Assembly: GCA_963669155.1 (NCBI GenBank)
Contig: OZ022577.1
Span: forward strand, 8,735,038-8,799,037
Direction: 5' to 3'
DNA from: Arbacia lixula
Lineage: Eukaryota > Echinodermata > Echinoidea > Arbacioida > Arbaciidae
DNA: 64,000 nucleotides
Both the position numbers and the translations under genes were made by a program. The notes below the pieces were generated by a model. The model searched no databases. It was not told where the DNA came from and saw only the letters and a list, made by a program, of their open reading frames with translations. Each line of letters begins with the position of its first letter. The first letter of the stretch is position 1. Below are positions 1 through 13,400 of the stretch, one piece after another.

Positions 1-1668
1 ACCAACTGGGATTGGACCAAATGGCAAATTACCCTCAAAACATGTGTACCAACTGCGTTCATCTTTGATATTCCAAAAACACACCTAAGGAAAATTTTAG
101 CCATTAATGAGTGAATGCACTGCAGCCCTGCGCAACCTTCCCCGAGGCAGCCAGTAATGAACGTCCTTTCATGACTCTTGCATACAGTAACACCACCAAG
201 TTGCAGATGTGACATTATCAGTGCGCCTTATTGCATTTGGTGCGCCTTATTGCATTTGGTGCGCTTACATAATGTACAAAAAGTTGAATGCACAAATCAT
301 TTTTTATTTTTGCAAACTTCCTGACTTCCTGAGATACAATAATATTTTTCCTGAGATCGTTTTCAGACCCCCCCCCCCCCCACAGGCGCGGAGGAGCACC
401 CCAATTTGCATCTCATTATCTGCCCAATCTATTTGATCTACGACAATCCCAAAACGTGGTGACTGATAGTTGAAATATTTGCATTCGCGTGTCGTCACTT
501 TGCACCCAAGTTATGAAGTGAAACTTTCCAACCTATCTAAGTTTTCATGAAAAAATTATGAAATTTGATGGAATAAAACATAAGATATAAAACTGTTTTG
601 AAATCATACGAACGATAAACAGGTCGTCTATTCAATTCTGACTTGACTCTGGCTGGTGTTCAATAAATATGATATTCGCTATACATATTCATGAGCGTCC
701 AATCCATATATGGCAGAAATTTTTGCTTGGGCCCACATGTAGTTTTTAAGATATCATTAGTTTTCTATGGGGCTTGAAATTAAAATTTTGAGTCAGTGGA
801 CTGCAAGTGAGGCAAATACGCATGCGCACAATGCTTTGACTGGCTGGGTTCGTGAATATTTTGATGGACGGAACAGCTGATCGCCGATTTCATGTGTGCG
901 ACGTCATGGATTTGGTATGATTTTTTGGAGTTTTGGGAAATGTTCTTCATTAAAAATATGTTGTATGAGCCCGTCAGGCCGAACATATGCAGTAATAAAG
1001 AAGTATTTTAACAATCAATGGCAATCATGATCATACGCGATGTACTTAGACCGCAAAATCAGCTCACTGCACTAACTCGTTGAGACCCTCGCTGCGAGTG
1101 TTCAGCTGCAGGCTCAGCCAGTGCACGCTGTGTACGTATCAATGCTGGTATCGCTTAACGTGACATTGGTTTTCTCGCGACTCCAATTTGACATCGTCTT
1201 GAATTCAATTCTGACCTGAGTCTGGCTGAGAGAATATCTTCATGAAATTTTGTATATAGATCAATAATTCCTTTATTATTCGATACATTATCATACCTTA
1301 GCGGGCCGCCGGCAAGCATTTCAGAAATTTAGATGAATTCTAAGCCAATATTTGCTCAGTTTTCGTCGTCAAAATATCGCTAGAATTTAACATTTTCTGA
1401 TGCTAACATTGTTCTGATATGCATATGAGTATGCTTGTATGTTAAGTAGGATTAATGTCCAAAGTTTATTTTTTCAAAGAAATATGTATTCCACGAGTTT
1501 GTTGGCGAGAAAAATGTTTACTTTTTTTCGCACTGTGCGAAAACATGTTGTTTACTTTATGCAAATGAGGAAACGCTGTCACTGGATTTCGGGTCGGTAA
1601 TTGGGGTGCTCCACCGCGCCTGCACACACACACCCAAGAGCCAGTCTCAAGACCAGTGCTACATATAG

Positions 1669-2490
1669 GAGCCCGTTTACACTAGCACGCGCTAGATCGT
1701 GCCATCTATGTAGTGTAAACCGCACAGGCCTGATTTCGGTCTGCCCAGTGGCGGACCACGGCGAGTCAAAACGGCGTGCTTTTGGAGCACCTCAAGGGGG
1801 TGGTCCACGAGCGTTAGCGTGATCTAGCCCGCGCTAGATCGCGCCAACTCTGCAAGTGTAAACGGGCACAGAGATAGCACACCGAAGTCCATGTTCAACA
1901 CGCGGGAAATACCCATTGCGTATGAGCCGATTTGTCAATCGTTGTGTTTCTTTGGTGGTATTTCCGTGAATAATTTCGTAGTAACTTACATAATCATGCC
2001 TTTTACACTGTTTTTGTTGGTCATTTAATAAGATGTTAGATATAGTGTATTGTCACTCGTAAATCGTCCACATCAGAGGGACTGGAGGGGTGAGGAGAGA
2101 GAGAAGGATGGATGAAGAAGAGGAAGAGGAAGGGTGAGGAAAGAGAGATGGATGGAGGAAGAGGATAGAGAGGAGGGGTGAGGATCGAGAGAAGGGTGGA
2201 GGAAGAGGATGGAGAGGAGGGGTGAGGAGGGAGAGAAGGGAGAGGAGGGGTGAGGAGAGAGAGAAGAATGGTGGAAGAAGAGGAAGAGGAGAGGTGCATG
2301 TACACTATACAGCTGGCAACGACAGTGAGATATTATAGATACCTTCATAAATAGTGCACAAAATCTCTGACTGCGTCATGGCAACAGGTCCGCCCAAAAA
2401 GGGAGTGCTACGATGGACCGTGTTATCTCACTGCAATGTAAACGCGGCAAGTTTTTTGGGCGGACCGCCCTGTAGTGTAAACGGGCTCTA
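1669..2490. mobile_element. Inverted-repeat element enclosing a GA-rich minisatellite
   Basis: GAGCCCGTTTACACTA at 1669-1685 faces TAGTGTAAACGGGCTCT near 2474-2490. Further inverted copies of GTTTACAC-type ends lie at about 1710 and 1850, and a GGTCCGCCCAAAAA/TTTTTTGGGCGGACC hairpin spans 2387-2466. The middle (2078-2295) is a GGAGGGGTGAGGA-like minisatellite. Confidence 0.55.
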
Positions 2491-2653
2491 GGTTACTATC
2501 TATGAACTACAGAGTAGTCTCCATATTTCAGACTGAGTAATTTTCTATATGCGTGTGTGTAATTTTTCACCATCAATAGTCAATGCATACAAATCACATT
2601 TATCTGGCACACACAGGGTTAACCAACTTACAAGAGCGTGTACAGTTACAAAC

Positions 2654-2655
<2 letters not shown>

Positions 2656-2697
<42 letters not shown>

Positions 2698-2712
2698 ACA
2701 CACACACACATA
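2656..2712. repeat. (CA)n microsatellite
   Basis: Nearly pure CA dinucleotides with two CATACA interruptions. Confidence 0.95.
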
Positions 2713-4252
2713 CACCAAAGACTACTAGTAACAACGGACATCAGGTGGCACAGTGCGAGCATGACGGCTAGTTTTCTGGCTTAATGTCAGCTCCTGAAGG
2801 AATTAGGTGATGAGGGATCGCAGCATGCCAAAAGGACTCCATTATTCACAGACGCAATTCCCCATGCAGATCTATGGGCGCTTACACTGCATGATGCACA
2901 TGATCAAGATACTCGCTCTTCACTCAGCACAAACTTACATGTAGACTTTCACCTCTGGCTATCTGTGTACTGTGCCAATTGATGGGGGTCATATAGGAAT
3001 GTATTATCAACCTATTTATATGTAAACAGTTTTAAAATGTACTTTTTTTAATAGTGTGAATGGTGTTTACAGTGGTGATGTAAGTACATACATCCAATTC
3101 ATCACTAATATGTATAGGTGGTTGTGCAACTATCTCTAACACAGACTGGATAATGTTTTATCAATGAATAATCGTCAATAAATATTGTTCTCACAATTAC
3201 GCACTAGATCCTAGAATGCAAATCTAATAGAATGCATTGAAGCTACATGTACTACATGCACTGGTTTTGACATTTTTTTTTGATAAACTGTTCCTTTTTA
3301 AGTCTATGACATTTTCATTGTGATTGATTCTGAGGGTAGAGTATCAGCTTCCACAACATGTTGGCCTGTCTGATAAATGATGTAACTACTAATGAAGGTG
3401 TATCACCGTAATCTTATCTTATTATGATGAAAAAACTTTGCAATTTGGTTGCAATGAATGAAATAACTTCCCAAAAAGTGTAGCTCTTGCACATTTGATG
3501 GAATTATGATTGTGAGCGCTATGATAAATATTACAAGTTTGTTAGACATCATTTTGAAATAATGTCTCAAAACATGTGGCCTTCAGGTTGAATATAGGGT
3601 GAGAATAATAGCACACTACATTTTCTTTGATGTACATGTAAATCGCCAAGACATCATTAGCAGATTTTTGGTTGGTGCCATGTTTGACAAATTGTCCTAC
3701 AACCTACAAAGTTCTACTAATCATATTGACATATATTGATTGTAAAGAGAAGAAACATTAAAATGCTGGACACCATGTGTACATACAAAATACAGCAAAC
3801 CTTTCCCTCAGGCTCATGGTCACACTTTGTATCTTTCTGTACATTTTTACATATGTACGAAAACAGGGTTTCTTTCTGCCGGGGATCCAAAACCACTTAA
3901 AGAAACGTCAGAGATGTTTCCACGCCGCTACTAATGACTCTTTTTCAGGATCATGAATGATGGAGGAAACAATTACTCCTCTTCGCGGTTGAAGGCTGAA
4001 CGTGCAATTACTCACCCAGAGGGAATGGTATACTGAGCTGGTTAATACGGACAGCAACGCCATTTTAAAGTGTTTACACCCAGTGATATCAGAACAATTA
4101 GAATGATTTGTGTCATGCTTACCAGGAACACTGGAGAAAAGCATTATGCAAGTAAACATCTCTTTTTAATTAAAAAAGCCACATCTTGTCTCTGTATCTG
4201 GAGCACCTCTTATATACAGACTTACATACCCTTGCCTTGTTCCTACACATAA

Positions 4253-4520
4253 ATTAACATTACTAGATGTCTTTGATTTATGCACCAGCAGTATCCACAA
4301 AATACTGACACACAAATACTATGAGAATATGTTCACATCCCAAACACTTAAAATATAACTCAGAAGATCAGAGCCAAGACTAATTAACATTAACATTGCC
4401 AGATGTCTTTGTTTTATGCACAAGCAGTATCCACAATATACTAACACATAAATACTATAAGAATATGTCCACATCCCAAACACTAGAAATAGAACTCAGA
4501 AGGTCACATGCAAGACTGAT
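4253..4520. repeat. 136-bp tandem duplication, two units
   Basis: The unit beginning ATTAACATT(A/G)C(T/C)AGATGTC at 4253 recurs at 4389 with scattered substitutions (shared GCAGTATCCACAA, TCCCAAACACT). It lies immediately downstream of DESI2 exon 2 in the intron. Confidence 0.85.
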
Positions 4521-4610
4521 ACACTGAGTTTTGTGTGTGGTCAGTCCAACAGACTATTATTAATATCATTTCCTTTCTTTTGATCTGAGAGGAAACCTGA
4601 CAGTACTTAC

Positions 4611-4683
4611 CTTTATTGTACACTTGGATGCCAGAATGATAGACTCCTAATCCCAGTGTCGTTGTGTATTCATTTGTCCAGTA
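4611..4683 (-). CDS. DESI2: DESI2-like exon 2 (catalytic His)
   Basis: The acceptor attgcag precedes TACTGG and the donor is AAAG|gtaagt. The 73-bp exon encodes [19 protein letters not shown] followed by QVYNK, a signature of the PPPDE domain. It enters in phase 0 directly after VYDM, with no gap relative to vertebrate DESI2. Confidence 0.88.
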
Positions 4684-7600
4684 CTGCAATAAAAAAAAAT
4701 AAAAAAATGTACATTGCTATTAAATCCAGACTGATAATTTTACAATCATTTACTTTCCTTGGGTACAGCTTTCATAAAATGCATTATAAACACTTGGTAC
4801 AGTAACTTCAGTAACTTTCATTCTGGATCTGTTAGGCAATTATCTTTCCCAGACAAAGGAACTGCATTGTACAAGTACAGTATGGTTGTTTGTGCACATG
4901 GACATGAACATGTAGCTACCTACTACATGTACACATATTAATCGCTGTGCATGTACAGTGAACTTGTACAGTAAAGTCTACTTTATGACACACTTTCCTG
5001 CACACAGCTGATGACAAGGCCACTGATCATCATTCAGAAAACAGTTATGATTCATCAAAACATGTGTCAATAATAAAAGAGCATTCCACTACATTATTAT
5101 CTAAGAACTACTCTCACGAGTACATGACTGCACATGAAACTGTGACTGTTATACAAGTCTGTTCAAGCACATGTATTTGTAGTACAGGTGTAGGGTCCGC
5201 CTGTCCAGTTTAAACCAGGAATGATAATCACTCTACAATGTACATTTAACTATGAACAATCAGCCATGTTTATACCTGAATCACTGAAAGATCATGGGTC
5301 AATTCTGGAGTACTTGGTAAAATCAAACACACATTTTGCTGAGTGTTTGAGTACAATTTTAGTGGCTGCATACTGTGCACAAACAATACAGAGAGTAATT
5401 TACATAAGTGCATTTAAAGATTGTCCGTCCCTTTTGCAAGCTTAAAATTTGAAATCGTCTATCACGATCGTAAATTGAAGAAAGTGTGATTCAAGACCAT
5501 TTCTAAGAATATAGCATGTTGAAGCTTTCTGTACATGTAAAAATATCAGCCGTTAAATTTCGAACCGACTTTTTTCGTACTACAAAAAAAGTATTACAGC
5601 CCTGTAGTCTTTGTTACAGTATCTATGTGGTTATTATGCATGTGTGAAATCCTAATTTTATGAGTAATTACCAAACTTTGGGGATGATTCCTTCTATAGA
5701 ACATTTTTTTTCATAATTCGTTTTATAATTTAATAAACAGATTAATCAATAAAGCAGATATTTAAACACAAATTGCTAAGAGCCTGAGGTAAAGACTATT
5801 AATCAGACGTTGTTTACGTGCATTATTTGAATTTTACACTACGTATCAGTTTCAAATTATGAATATACAGCTTGCTAACACTTCTCTATATGTTTTGCCA
5901 ATGTTTCGATGGTTTTGTGGTGATCTGAAAAACGGACGGGCTGTCTTTAATGCAAAGTTTTGAGATTTTCTCAATGTCAGATTAATTCATATTGGTACTA
6001 ATAGCACATTTGCCAAATGCCAATATTCATGATCAGTTTTCGTGATAATTTTGTATTTTTTTAAAGGATTTTCTGCATCGAATTTACACTGTACCTACTT
6101 GACTAGTACAAGTGTGTTTGCTTTTTAAAGCATATTATATGATATATTTGTGGTGAAAACCACAATGAGTTACCTTATCAAACTCATGAAAATGAATAGG
6201 GGTTGTATTTGAACTTTAAACGCCTTTTGGTATTACAGGTATGACAGTTTTGGGCTGAAGTCAGTTTTCAGAATACAAACTATCTGAATGTAATTTCATG
6301 TACATTGCAGGACAGTTTTTTTTTTTTTGTTTTTTTAAATGTTTTTCAGAATACCACTCCAGTAGATTCTACATACTGTCCATGTACTATCTCTATGTAT
6401 TGCTGATTAATCAAGTTTCGGTATCTTTTGGTTGTCAACCACAGATTTTGGGTGGTCAATCATGTCATTGGCAAGGTGGGTGACCTTTTAGAAGCACAGT
6501 ACATAGTAGGAAGCGACATTTTTCTCAGCCTTGGAACATGATGTCTTCCTATAGTACATTTGCGCAAAGTGTACATATTTTTTGGAAATGCAAGCAACAT
6601 GCAAGCAATGCGGAAAGACAAACAAAATAAAAATCATTCACCTTGAATCTTGTTTTTTTAAATTTAGACATACTCTAGTAATTATACAAGATGTTATGAT
6701 CAAAACAATGACAAATCACTGTTTAGAAGTGATTCCTTGTGATCACATGTACAGTAGACAGCACTAAGCTTGCACAGTATTGTACGTGTTATAAAATAAA
6801 GGTAATAGCCCTTTGCTAGCATACAGATAACGTAGTCCTGAACGTCAATTTCCCTTTTCTTTCGCTGGTACAACCAAAACCCATATATCAATAACAATAT
6901 TATACTCCATGTATAGCAATGTTGTTGTATAACAGATCGATAAATCACATTTCAAATGCTGTAGTGGGTTCGCACTTCCCAGTGTTTGACGTAATGAATT
7001 ATAATTTCACAGCTCCCAAAATATTTCTGAAACAAACATGTCCATATACAGTATACATTCGGACCAAATGTTTTTCATGATGTACAATATGAAGGTGTAG
7101 TATCATCATCATAATTTTGTTAGTTAGACTTTTCACCCCTTAAGGGAGAGGAATTAAGGGTGAGGGGGGGGGGGGGCTGCTGAATTACATCCTCAAGTCC
7201 ATCAATACTGTAGGTTATTTTTCTCCAGTATCTTCAATCTAACTCTAGCACTCTCTTCCAATCATTCCCTTCCATTTGGCCATCTCCATCTACTCCCAAA
7301 CTCTCCACGCTCTCCTCATGCCCGAATCTTCCTCACATCTCAACACATGCCCATCCACTTTAAACTGCTCCTTCTCACCACTTCAATCACACTCTCCTTC
7401 ACCCCTATCCTCTCCATCAGTGGACCATTCCATGATTCCTCACCCTGGCAGTCATCCTCATACTAAAAGTCCTTCTAAACAACAATCTCCACCTTCCTAA
7501 CCACCGGTCTCTGAACCATCGTAATCACTCGTCTCACACAGGCTCAGTCAAGTCTTCCTCTCAGCACCTGTGATAACTGTCCACCACACACAAGGCAGAT

Positions 7601-10432
7601 GACAGCACCCTGATCCGCAGCCACAACAACCCTGTTCTCTTACTGACAGCCAACTCACTTCCTCCGCTCCTACTGCTGACATTCCCAGACACTGTCAGGT
7701 CTCTCTCCAAACCATGAAGCCTACAGCCCATATTCTGAACAGAAGTTTGATGTAAACAGTGTACGAAACCTGGACTAACTTCATGGGATGCCAAATAAAA
7801 TGTGAAACATTATTATTGATTTACAGTAGTATTTTACTATGTCCTTAGAACCACTATCATAATGGTATATTAAGTTAGTTCACATAATTGAAATCACCCA
7901 CTCTTGTGATTCTGTGATGAAAATCAATAATTTTGTGACAACAAATTCATTTTGCGGCCATTATGTCTAAGTTAAACCACTGAAGTAATTTTGTGAATAC
8001 GGTCCGCATCCGTGAATCACTGGTCGCATGACGTTATTATCGCGGACTATGATTGGCTGGTTAGGATCGTTCACAACTTCGTCATGTCTCACGCAGTTTG
8101 GATTTGAACATGGTTGATATATTGCTGGATCCTGACCCTTCTACAACGAGAGTTTGAAAAATACTGGTACTTTAAAAAAGTACAACAGATTCACAGAACA
8201 GAACCACATATTTATCTCGAATTTGCAATATTTTTCTGCCTGTTTTAATTAAATGTTTTTTTCACACTTGGTAAATTTCAACCTCCAAAATACAGTTGCA
8301 AAAGAAAGCGTACGAAAATATGGTTTATATATGGAGATATCGCAGTTTGAAAAGGGGACCTTTTCCGCGGTTTGAAATGTCAAGTGAAGGTCTTGACTAC
8401 CGAGCTGAAAATAAAAGAAGCGTATTTTCTGGGCCCTGCCGACTGGCTGCTCACTATCTTCTTGCCACAAACTCCATTACCATCAATTCTAGCTCTCTCA
8501 ACCACTCTTCAAACTCAGCCATATTCCATTACTTTAGTCATGTGTACAGTATGCACATGTAACATATCATACTTGTAACTCAATAAACATATGTAACTGG
8601 AAACACCAAATCTAATTTGACCAGCATTCCCAGGAAGAAATGTGTGTTGCACACTAATAGGGCTAGCCTGGCATTATATCACGTGTACATATAAATAAAT
8701 TTAATTACCATGACAAAATATTTCATGTAATTTTTTACGAGGATATAATAACCTTAACTTCTGGCTTTAAAGACAGGGTAGCCCTTTTGCACACTCACAC
8801 TGTCTAAAACAATAAAATTTAGTAAAAAGCACACAAGAAACTCTCTCCCAGTAAAAGAACTGGAAAATGACTTCATTTCTGGGAGGTTTTGGCTGGGTCC
8901 TCCAAAACCTCTGTGTAATGTACACATAGCCGTGAGACCGGAGACTGCTGTGGTCTGCACCACAATATGCTTCAAACATAAACGATAACAGTTTTTGGTG
9001 TTTCCTGAAAACATTTCATACCCATAAGCACTTACAGTTGTAAGTATACTGCTGATTCCTAGCGAGTTTCAGGACTTTTGAAAATGGGTTACCCTGTCTT
9101 TAATGGGTGGGTTGGGTTTTTTTATTCTACAACTTTTGTTAAATGCACACATAATTTGGCATGTTCTTTATATAGTACAACTTTATGTAATGCAGAAATT
9201 TGCACTCTTCTTCGGAGGAGAACTTATATACATCATGGAGTTTCACCTCTCTGCATACATGTAACCCATCTCACCTACAACACACTTCATGTGATATGTA
9301 ATGCTTCCCTAAGAAATACACATTTCTGGTAACAAGCCAAGAACTGTACTGTAATGAATTATGTGCATATATGGAGACGTACACAAACTGATCCAATTTG
9401 ATTACAGGACCTATTATATCCGTTCCAGTGGACTCCCAAGCATATATACATCCTGTTTTTAATCAGGCAGGATATAGCTCATTTTGCAAACATCTTTTTT
9501 CTAGCAAATATATTTTTCTGCGCACTTACATGCCTACACTTAAAAAGCGCGTTACTAGTTTCAGAAAGCAGTGGCAGTGGGAACAGCACTACATACTAAA
9601 ACAGGTATATGTCTGCCTTGCCTAATGTTTTATTTTGTTGAATAGTTTATCAAATAACAACTTGTAATATCATGAATACCCGTCAAAGTGTGTGTATCTA
9701 AATTGTCTGCATGCAACAAATATTTCCACTAGAAGAGCAATCTCCCCAGGCAAAATACAGTACTTCACTTTTCGTCTTGTATACATCTCAGACAATTCAA
9801 CAAGCAATCTGAAATTTCTGAAGTGTATTCCATTCATATGCAGTTAGCTTAAAAAGAATTTTCAATTATAATAACTGTGTTCAACAAGAGAAAAAAATTA
9901 AAGCTTCAAGCATTTGTTCTCATGGTAATTACAAACAATTTAATGTTATTTGTTATAGTGTTATGTTTATATTTTTTACATACAACATAGTCTGGGTCAA
10001 CAACTCAGCTCACCTCAACAATCACCATCAGCTGTTAAACTCACCTTAAATGGACCTAACCTAACATATGAGTCAGATTCAATGAGACGCAGAGATATTT
10101 GTTTCCATGTTATCGTGTCTTAATCCGCAGACTAGAAATAGAGTCACTGCACAGTAAGCAGTAGATTGCAGGTTCAAATCCTTCTGGTTCCAAGATTTTA
10201 ATCTGAATTGTTGTTCATTCATTGACAGGATGGGAGCACACTATCCTTACGACTGCTCCTACTGGGTGAAAGCCTAAAATTTCTTTAAAAAAATGAAACT
10301 CACCATGTCGTATACATTCAGACGGACCTCTTCCCCCGCACCTTTCTCTCTCCGCTCCTCGCTATCGCTGTCACACGAAGACATTCTGTACAGGCCACAA
10401 AACTCGGCTGCAGTCATCTCCACGGGTAACAT
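4611..10432 (-). CDS. DESI2: DESI2-like PPPDE isopeptidase gene (5' part; 3' exons beyond left edge)
   Basis: Two coding exons, 10304-10432 and 4611-4683, join in phase to give VRLNVYDM followed by [19 protein letters not shown]. This matches the start of the PPPDE fold of DESI2 (PPPDE1). The family is a papain-like cysteine isopeptidase with a His-Cys dyad, reported to act on SUMO or ubiquitin conjugates in the cytoplasm. The His of VYHSGI is the expected catalytic His. The Cys-bearing exon and the YGGH-type segment were not found in 1-4610, so they should lie left of the window. Exon 2 ends in phase 1 (AAA G|gtaagt), which fits a following Glu codon as in vertebrate DESI2. The intron is 5.6 kb and holds two TTAA-type MITEs. 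The gene is divergent from TASP1, with about 3.6 kb between start codons. Identification is firm for the family and good for the orthologue. Confidence 0.85.
5414..5950. mobile_element. TTAA-flanked MITE in DESI2 intron
   Basis: TTAAAGATTGTCCGTCC at the left faces GGACGGGCTGTCTTTAA at the right. The arms are diverged, so this is an old copy. Confidence 0.55.
8767..9103. mobile_element. TTAA-flanked MITE in DESI2 intron
   Basis: TTAAAGACAGGGTAGCCC faces GGGTTACCCTGTCTTTAA, giving 337 bp between and including the TTAA sites. The ends resemble those of the 5414-5950 element. No ORF of note. Confidence 0.75.
10085..10270 (+). repeat. Possible tRNA-derived SINE fragment
   Basis: GGTTCAAATCC at 10171-10181 matches a pol III B box and is preceded by TAAGCAGTAGATTGCA as in many tRNA-related SINEs. 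No convincing A box or cloverleaf was found. Confidence 0.3.
10304..10432 (-). CDS. DESI2: DESI2-like exon 1
   Basis: The donor is ATG|gtgagt at 10303. The longest in-frame start is the ATG at 10432-10430; an in-frame TGA at 10447-10445 closes the frame upstream. Two further in-frame ATGs follow, one of them at 10384-10382. The encoded N-terminus before VRLNVYDM is acidic and Ser-rich ([12 protein letters not shown]) and longer than in vertebrate DESI2, which begins almost at the VxLNVYDM strand. The internal ATG at 10384 gives 27 codons and is an equally plausible start. Confidence 0.8.
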
Positions 10433-13400
10433 TAGGCGTCCCCTTCACCACCACCCCTGCTGCTGCTGAGCACTGCTGCTAAGCGACCTAACTCTCATGC
10501 AGACCGAGCTGCCAGCCCTCTCGCTCGCCGGACGGGTGTCCTGTGTGTATGGCAGAGCCACTGCTGTTCCTTCAGGTTGTGACAGAAGGTCGCATGTGCA
10601 CTGTTTACATGAAGCTGTAGAGCCTAGGAGAAGACCTTTCTTCCGCTGAAGGAACATCAACACATGATGCTGTTTACCGTCACTTCCATGCCTGTAAAAC
10701 AAATTTTAAGGGGGAAAATGTTCATACAGGTTCGTAGGTTACTTAAATGCTGTCATAACTCATAACCACAAAGACAAGTGTGACCATAGATAAATGTTAG
10801 ACTTGTAGCATTCATTGTAAAGCATTTTGGCTCATGCTGGCTTTTATTTTTCCCAGGTATGAAATGTTTATCATACAAAACTGTATGAGGAAGGTTATCC
10901 ATTAGTTTGAAAAGCTGATTCTGAATTAATACGATAATGTCCCTTAAATCTGAGCTACATGTGTAGACTATACATGTACATTATTTCTTCCAAGATGCAG
11001 TCAAGTAACATAACATCACATATGAAATGTACATGTGGCATGTTTCCCCGGTGCAGTAAGCATTCTCATTGTTGCTACATGTACATGTATAGTGTGCGCA
11101 TGAACAAGTTTATGGTAAAAAACAATCTATGTACAAATTGAAGTAATTTTGTGTTGTGCGTTTCTGATTTGCAAGATGATTCTATGAACAAAGTTGTGAT
11201 CCAGCTATCACAGGTTTTTCTATATAGACTAGACACGGTCTAACTTTTTGTTAAAGCATTTTCATTTTTATCTTTTTGAGTCCTGATGATGGTCCTATTT
11301 CATCGACAAATCTACTAGTTATTATATCCATCCAAGTTCCAACATCAATGTCAATGAGTCACAATCCAAAGACAATTTTTTTTTCCTCAACTTGTCCTTT
11401 CTTTCTCTGTTTTATTCCTCATTAACACTGACGTTCCTGGCTAATAAGAGGGGTTGTTGTGTTAACTTCTGCGGGAATTACGAAGAGACTCTCCACTGAA
11501 AAGTTACGCAGACATGCTCGCCCACGTCCCATCCCACGTCCCACCGACCCCGGCCCGTAACGTCCAGGCAGGTTCAGTCAATGGCACACGGCGCTAACTC
11601 ACGCACTCCATTCCAAGCTGCAGCTGGCAGACACCGTTTATTGAAATAATCCATCGCCACATCCATAGACAACCTAAACATCAATCTAATATGACGGTAT
11701 AAGACTTACTTATAACTTTTCTTGCAACAGCATGCTTCCGTTTACTCCGTAACTCGTTTAACTCGGGACTTTCTGGCTGTGATCTGCGCTGTTGACAGTC
11801 GCTGTATACGTGTAAACCAATTTAATGTGAATTTAACTGTGTACCGCTAGCGCATAGCGCTATATCACGTACGAGTGCTATTTCTGAAGCCGTCGACTGC
11901 ATGTCGTGCCGCTGTGCCGCCTTTGTCGACATACGCCCTCTATTGCCTCTATAAGGTGTACAGCAATGCCTATTCTCACTCGCATTTATAATAAAAAAAA
12001 ACAATTATTCTTACATAGGAAGCCTGTATACTACTCGTTCATTTTACCAGGGATGTGTTAGGAAAGGATATGAAACAACATTCTTTCTTTGAGCCCATGC
12101 GTGGCACCGCCGAAAAAAAATGTGGTCTCAGCATGTGCTTTTCATATGTTTTAACAATAACGAACAGGATTGCCTAGCAACGGTTTCTCAGAGAGAACAA
12201 AAGAAATGTAGAGTCTTATTTCGCTTGTCCACTTCTGTTGGATTGCATCAATACTTTTGTGAGGAAAAGAGATATCAGCGAACAAAAATAAACTGTTTTT
12301 TTATAGTAAAATATCTCAGCTGCACGCAAATTCACGCAAACTCTGTTAATGAAAATAAACAGCTTAATATAGAATTTTAATAATGATTGAATCCAACATT
12401 TCCGGAAATCTCCGGAAAGTGAAGAAATTTGGTAATTACGTAAGTAAGAATATTATTTTATATCTCCGTTTGTTCATCATTCAACAATTATTTAGAAGAA
12501 AAACGATTGCAGGATCTTTAGAGGTGTTGCCCTTAACTTTCTTGAAAATTACAAAAAAATGTGATAAGAAACACAGCTTCGAGAAACAAAACAGGGAATT
12601 AAAGATATTGCTTTCCAAGTTGACGGCAGCAAAATGACGGTGCCACGCATGGGACTTCAAAGCATTGCAGTGATTGTGGAATGCTTTTGACATTATTAGC
12701 ACGCTTTAGTATCCACACAGATGTTTGAATACATTATGCTTGAGTTGTCCCTCCTTCCTAACACATCCCTGATTTTACATTATGCCAAAGAGCCTAGATA
12801 AGTGAAACAATCATTTGGCCGACATATTCAAGTTCAGCGTCACATAATATTGTGTAAGCAAACAATTTCCCTCCCCATTAATTGCTGTGCAAAGAATGAT
12901 ATCGGATGAAACACATAAACACAGGCTTATCAAAAGGGAAAAAAAGGTAATGATATGCAAACTTGATTATTTTTTACCCTATTCTTCTTTAGATGATATA
13001 TCTAATATGCCACTGTCACATTCCTGTAGTTCATTAAGCCTAGTTTAGTGCACACAGGAGTATTGTACTGAGAGGGCTTGCTCGGGCCAGTTGGAGGCGG
13101 AAATGAAAGAGACAGACAGGTTGATTAGCTAACATATAAATCTGACTGGATAGATAATGTGAGTGAGAGAATATATACAAAAAGATGGCGAGAGAAAGAA
13201 AAATGGTATAGATTTTACCAAAAGAAAGAACATATAATTTGATAGATGTAATACTAGTAGGCTGGTAAATATAAAAAATATATATACCTATATGATATAA
13301 AAGAACGGTGAAGAAAGTAAGGTGAAGTCATAGGGCTATACCGCAAGCAATCTACGAGCTACTCTGGAGTTGTTTTGGATGCATTCCTGTAATGAAAGTC

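Larger units (their letters stand above)
1..4610. other. DESI2 intron or left-edge region
   Basis: No exon was recognised. Contents: a C homopolymer near 370, a short GTGCGCCTTATTGCATTTG tandem repeat at 221-265, the 1669-2490 inverted-repeat element, the CA microsatellite and the 136-bp duplication. Confidence 0.6.
4684..10303. other. DESI2 intron 1
   Basis: 5.6 kb with two TTAA-flanked MITEs, a C/T-rich low-complexity patch at 7230-7560 and a possible SINE fragment. No coding exon seen. Confidence 0.6.

Noticed and set aside
11270..11330. CTGATGATGG...CATCGACAAATC as a hammerhead relic
   Set aside because: The second box (CGAAAC) is missing and no target duplication was seen.
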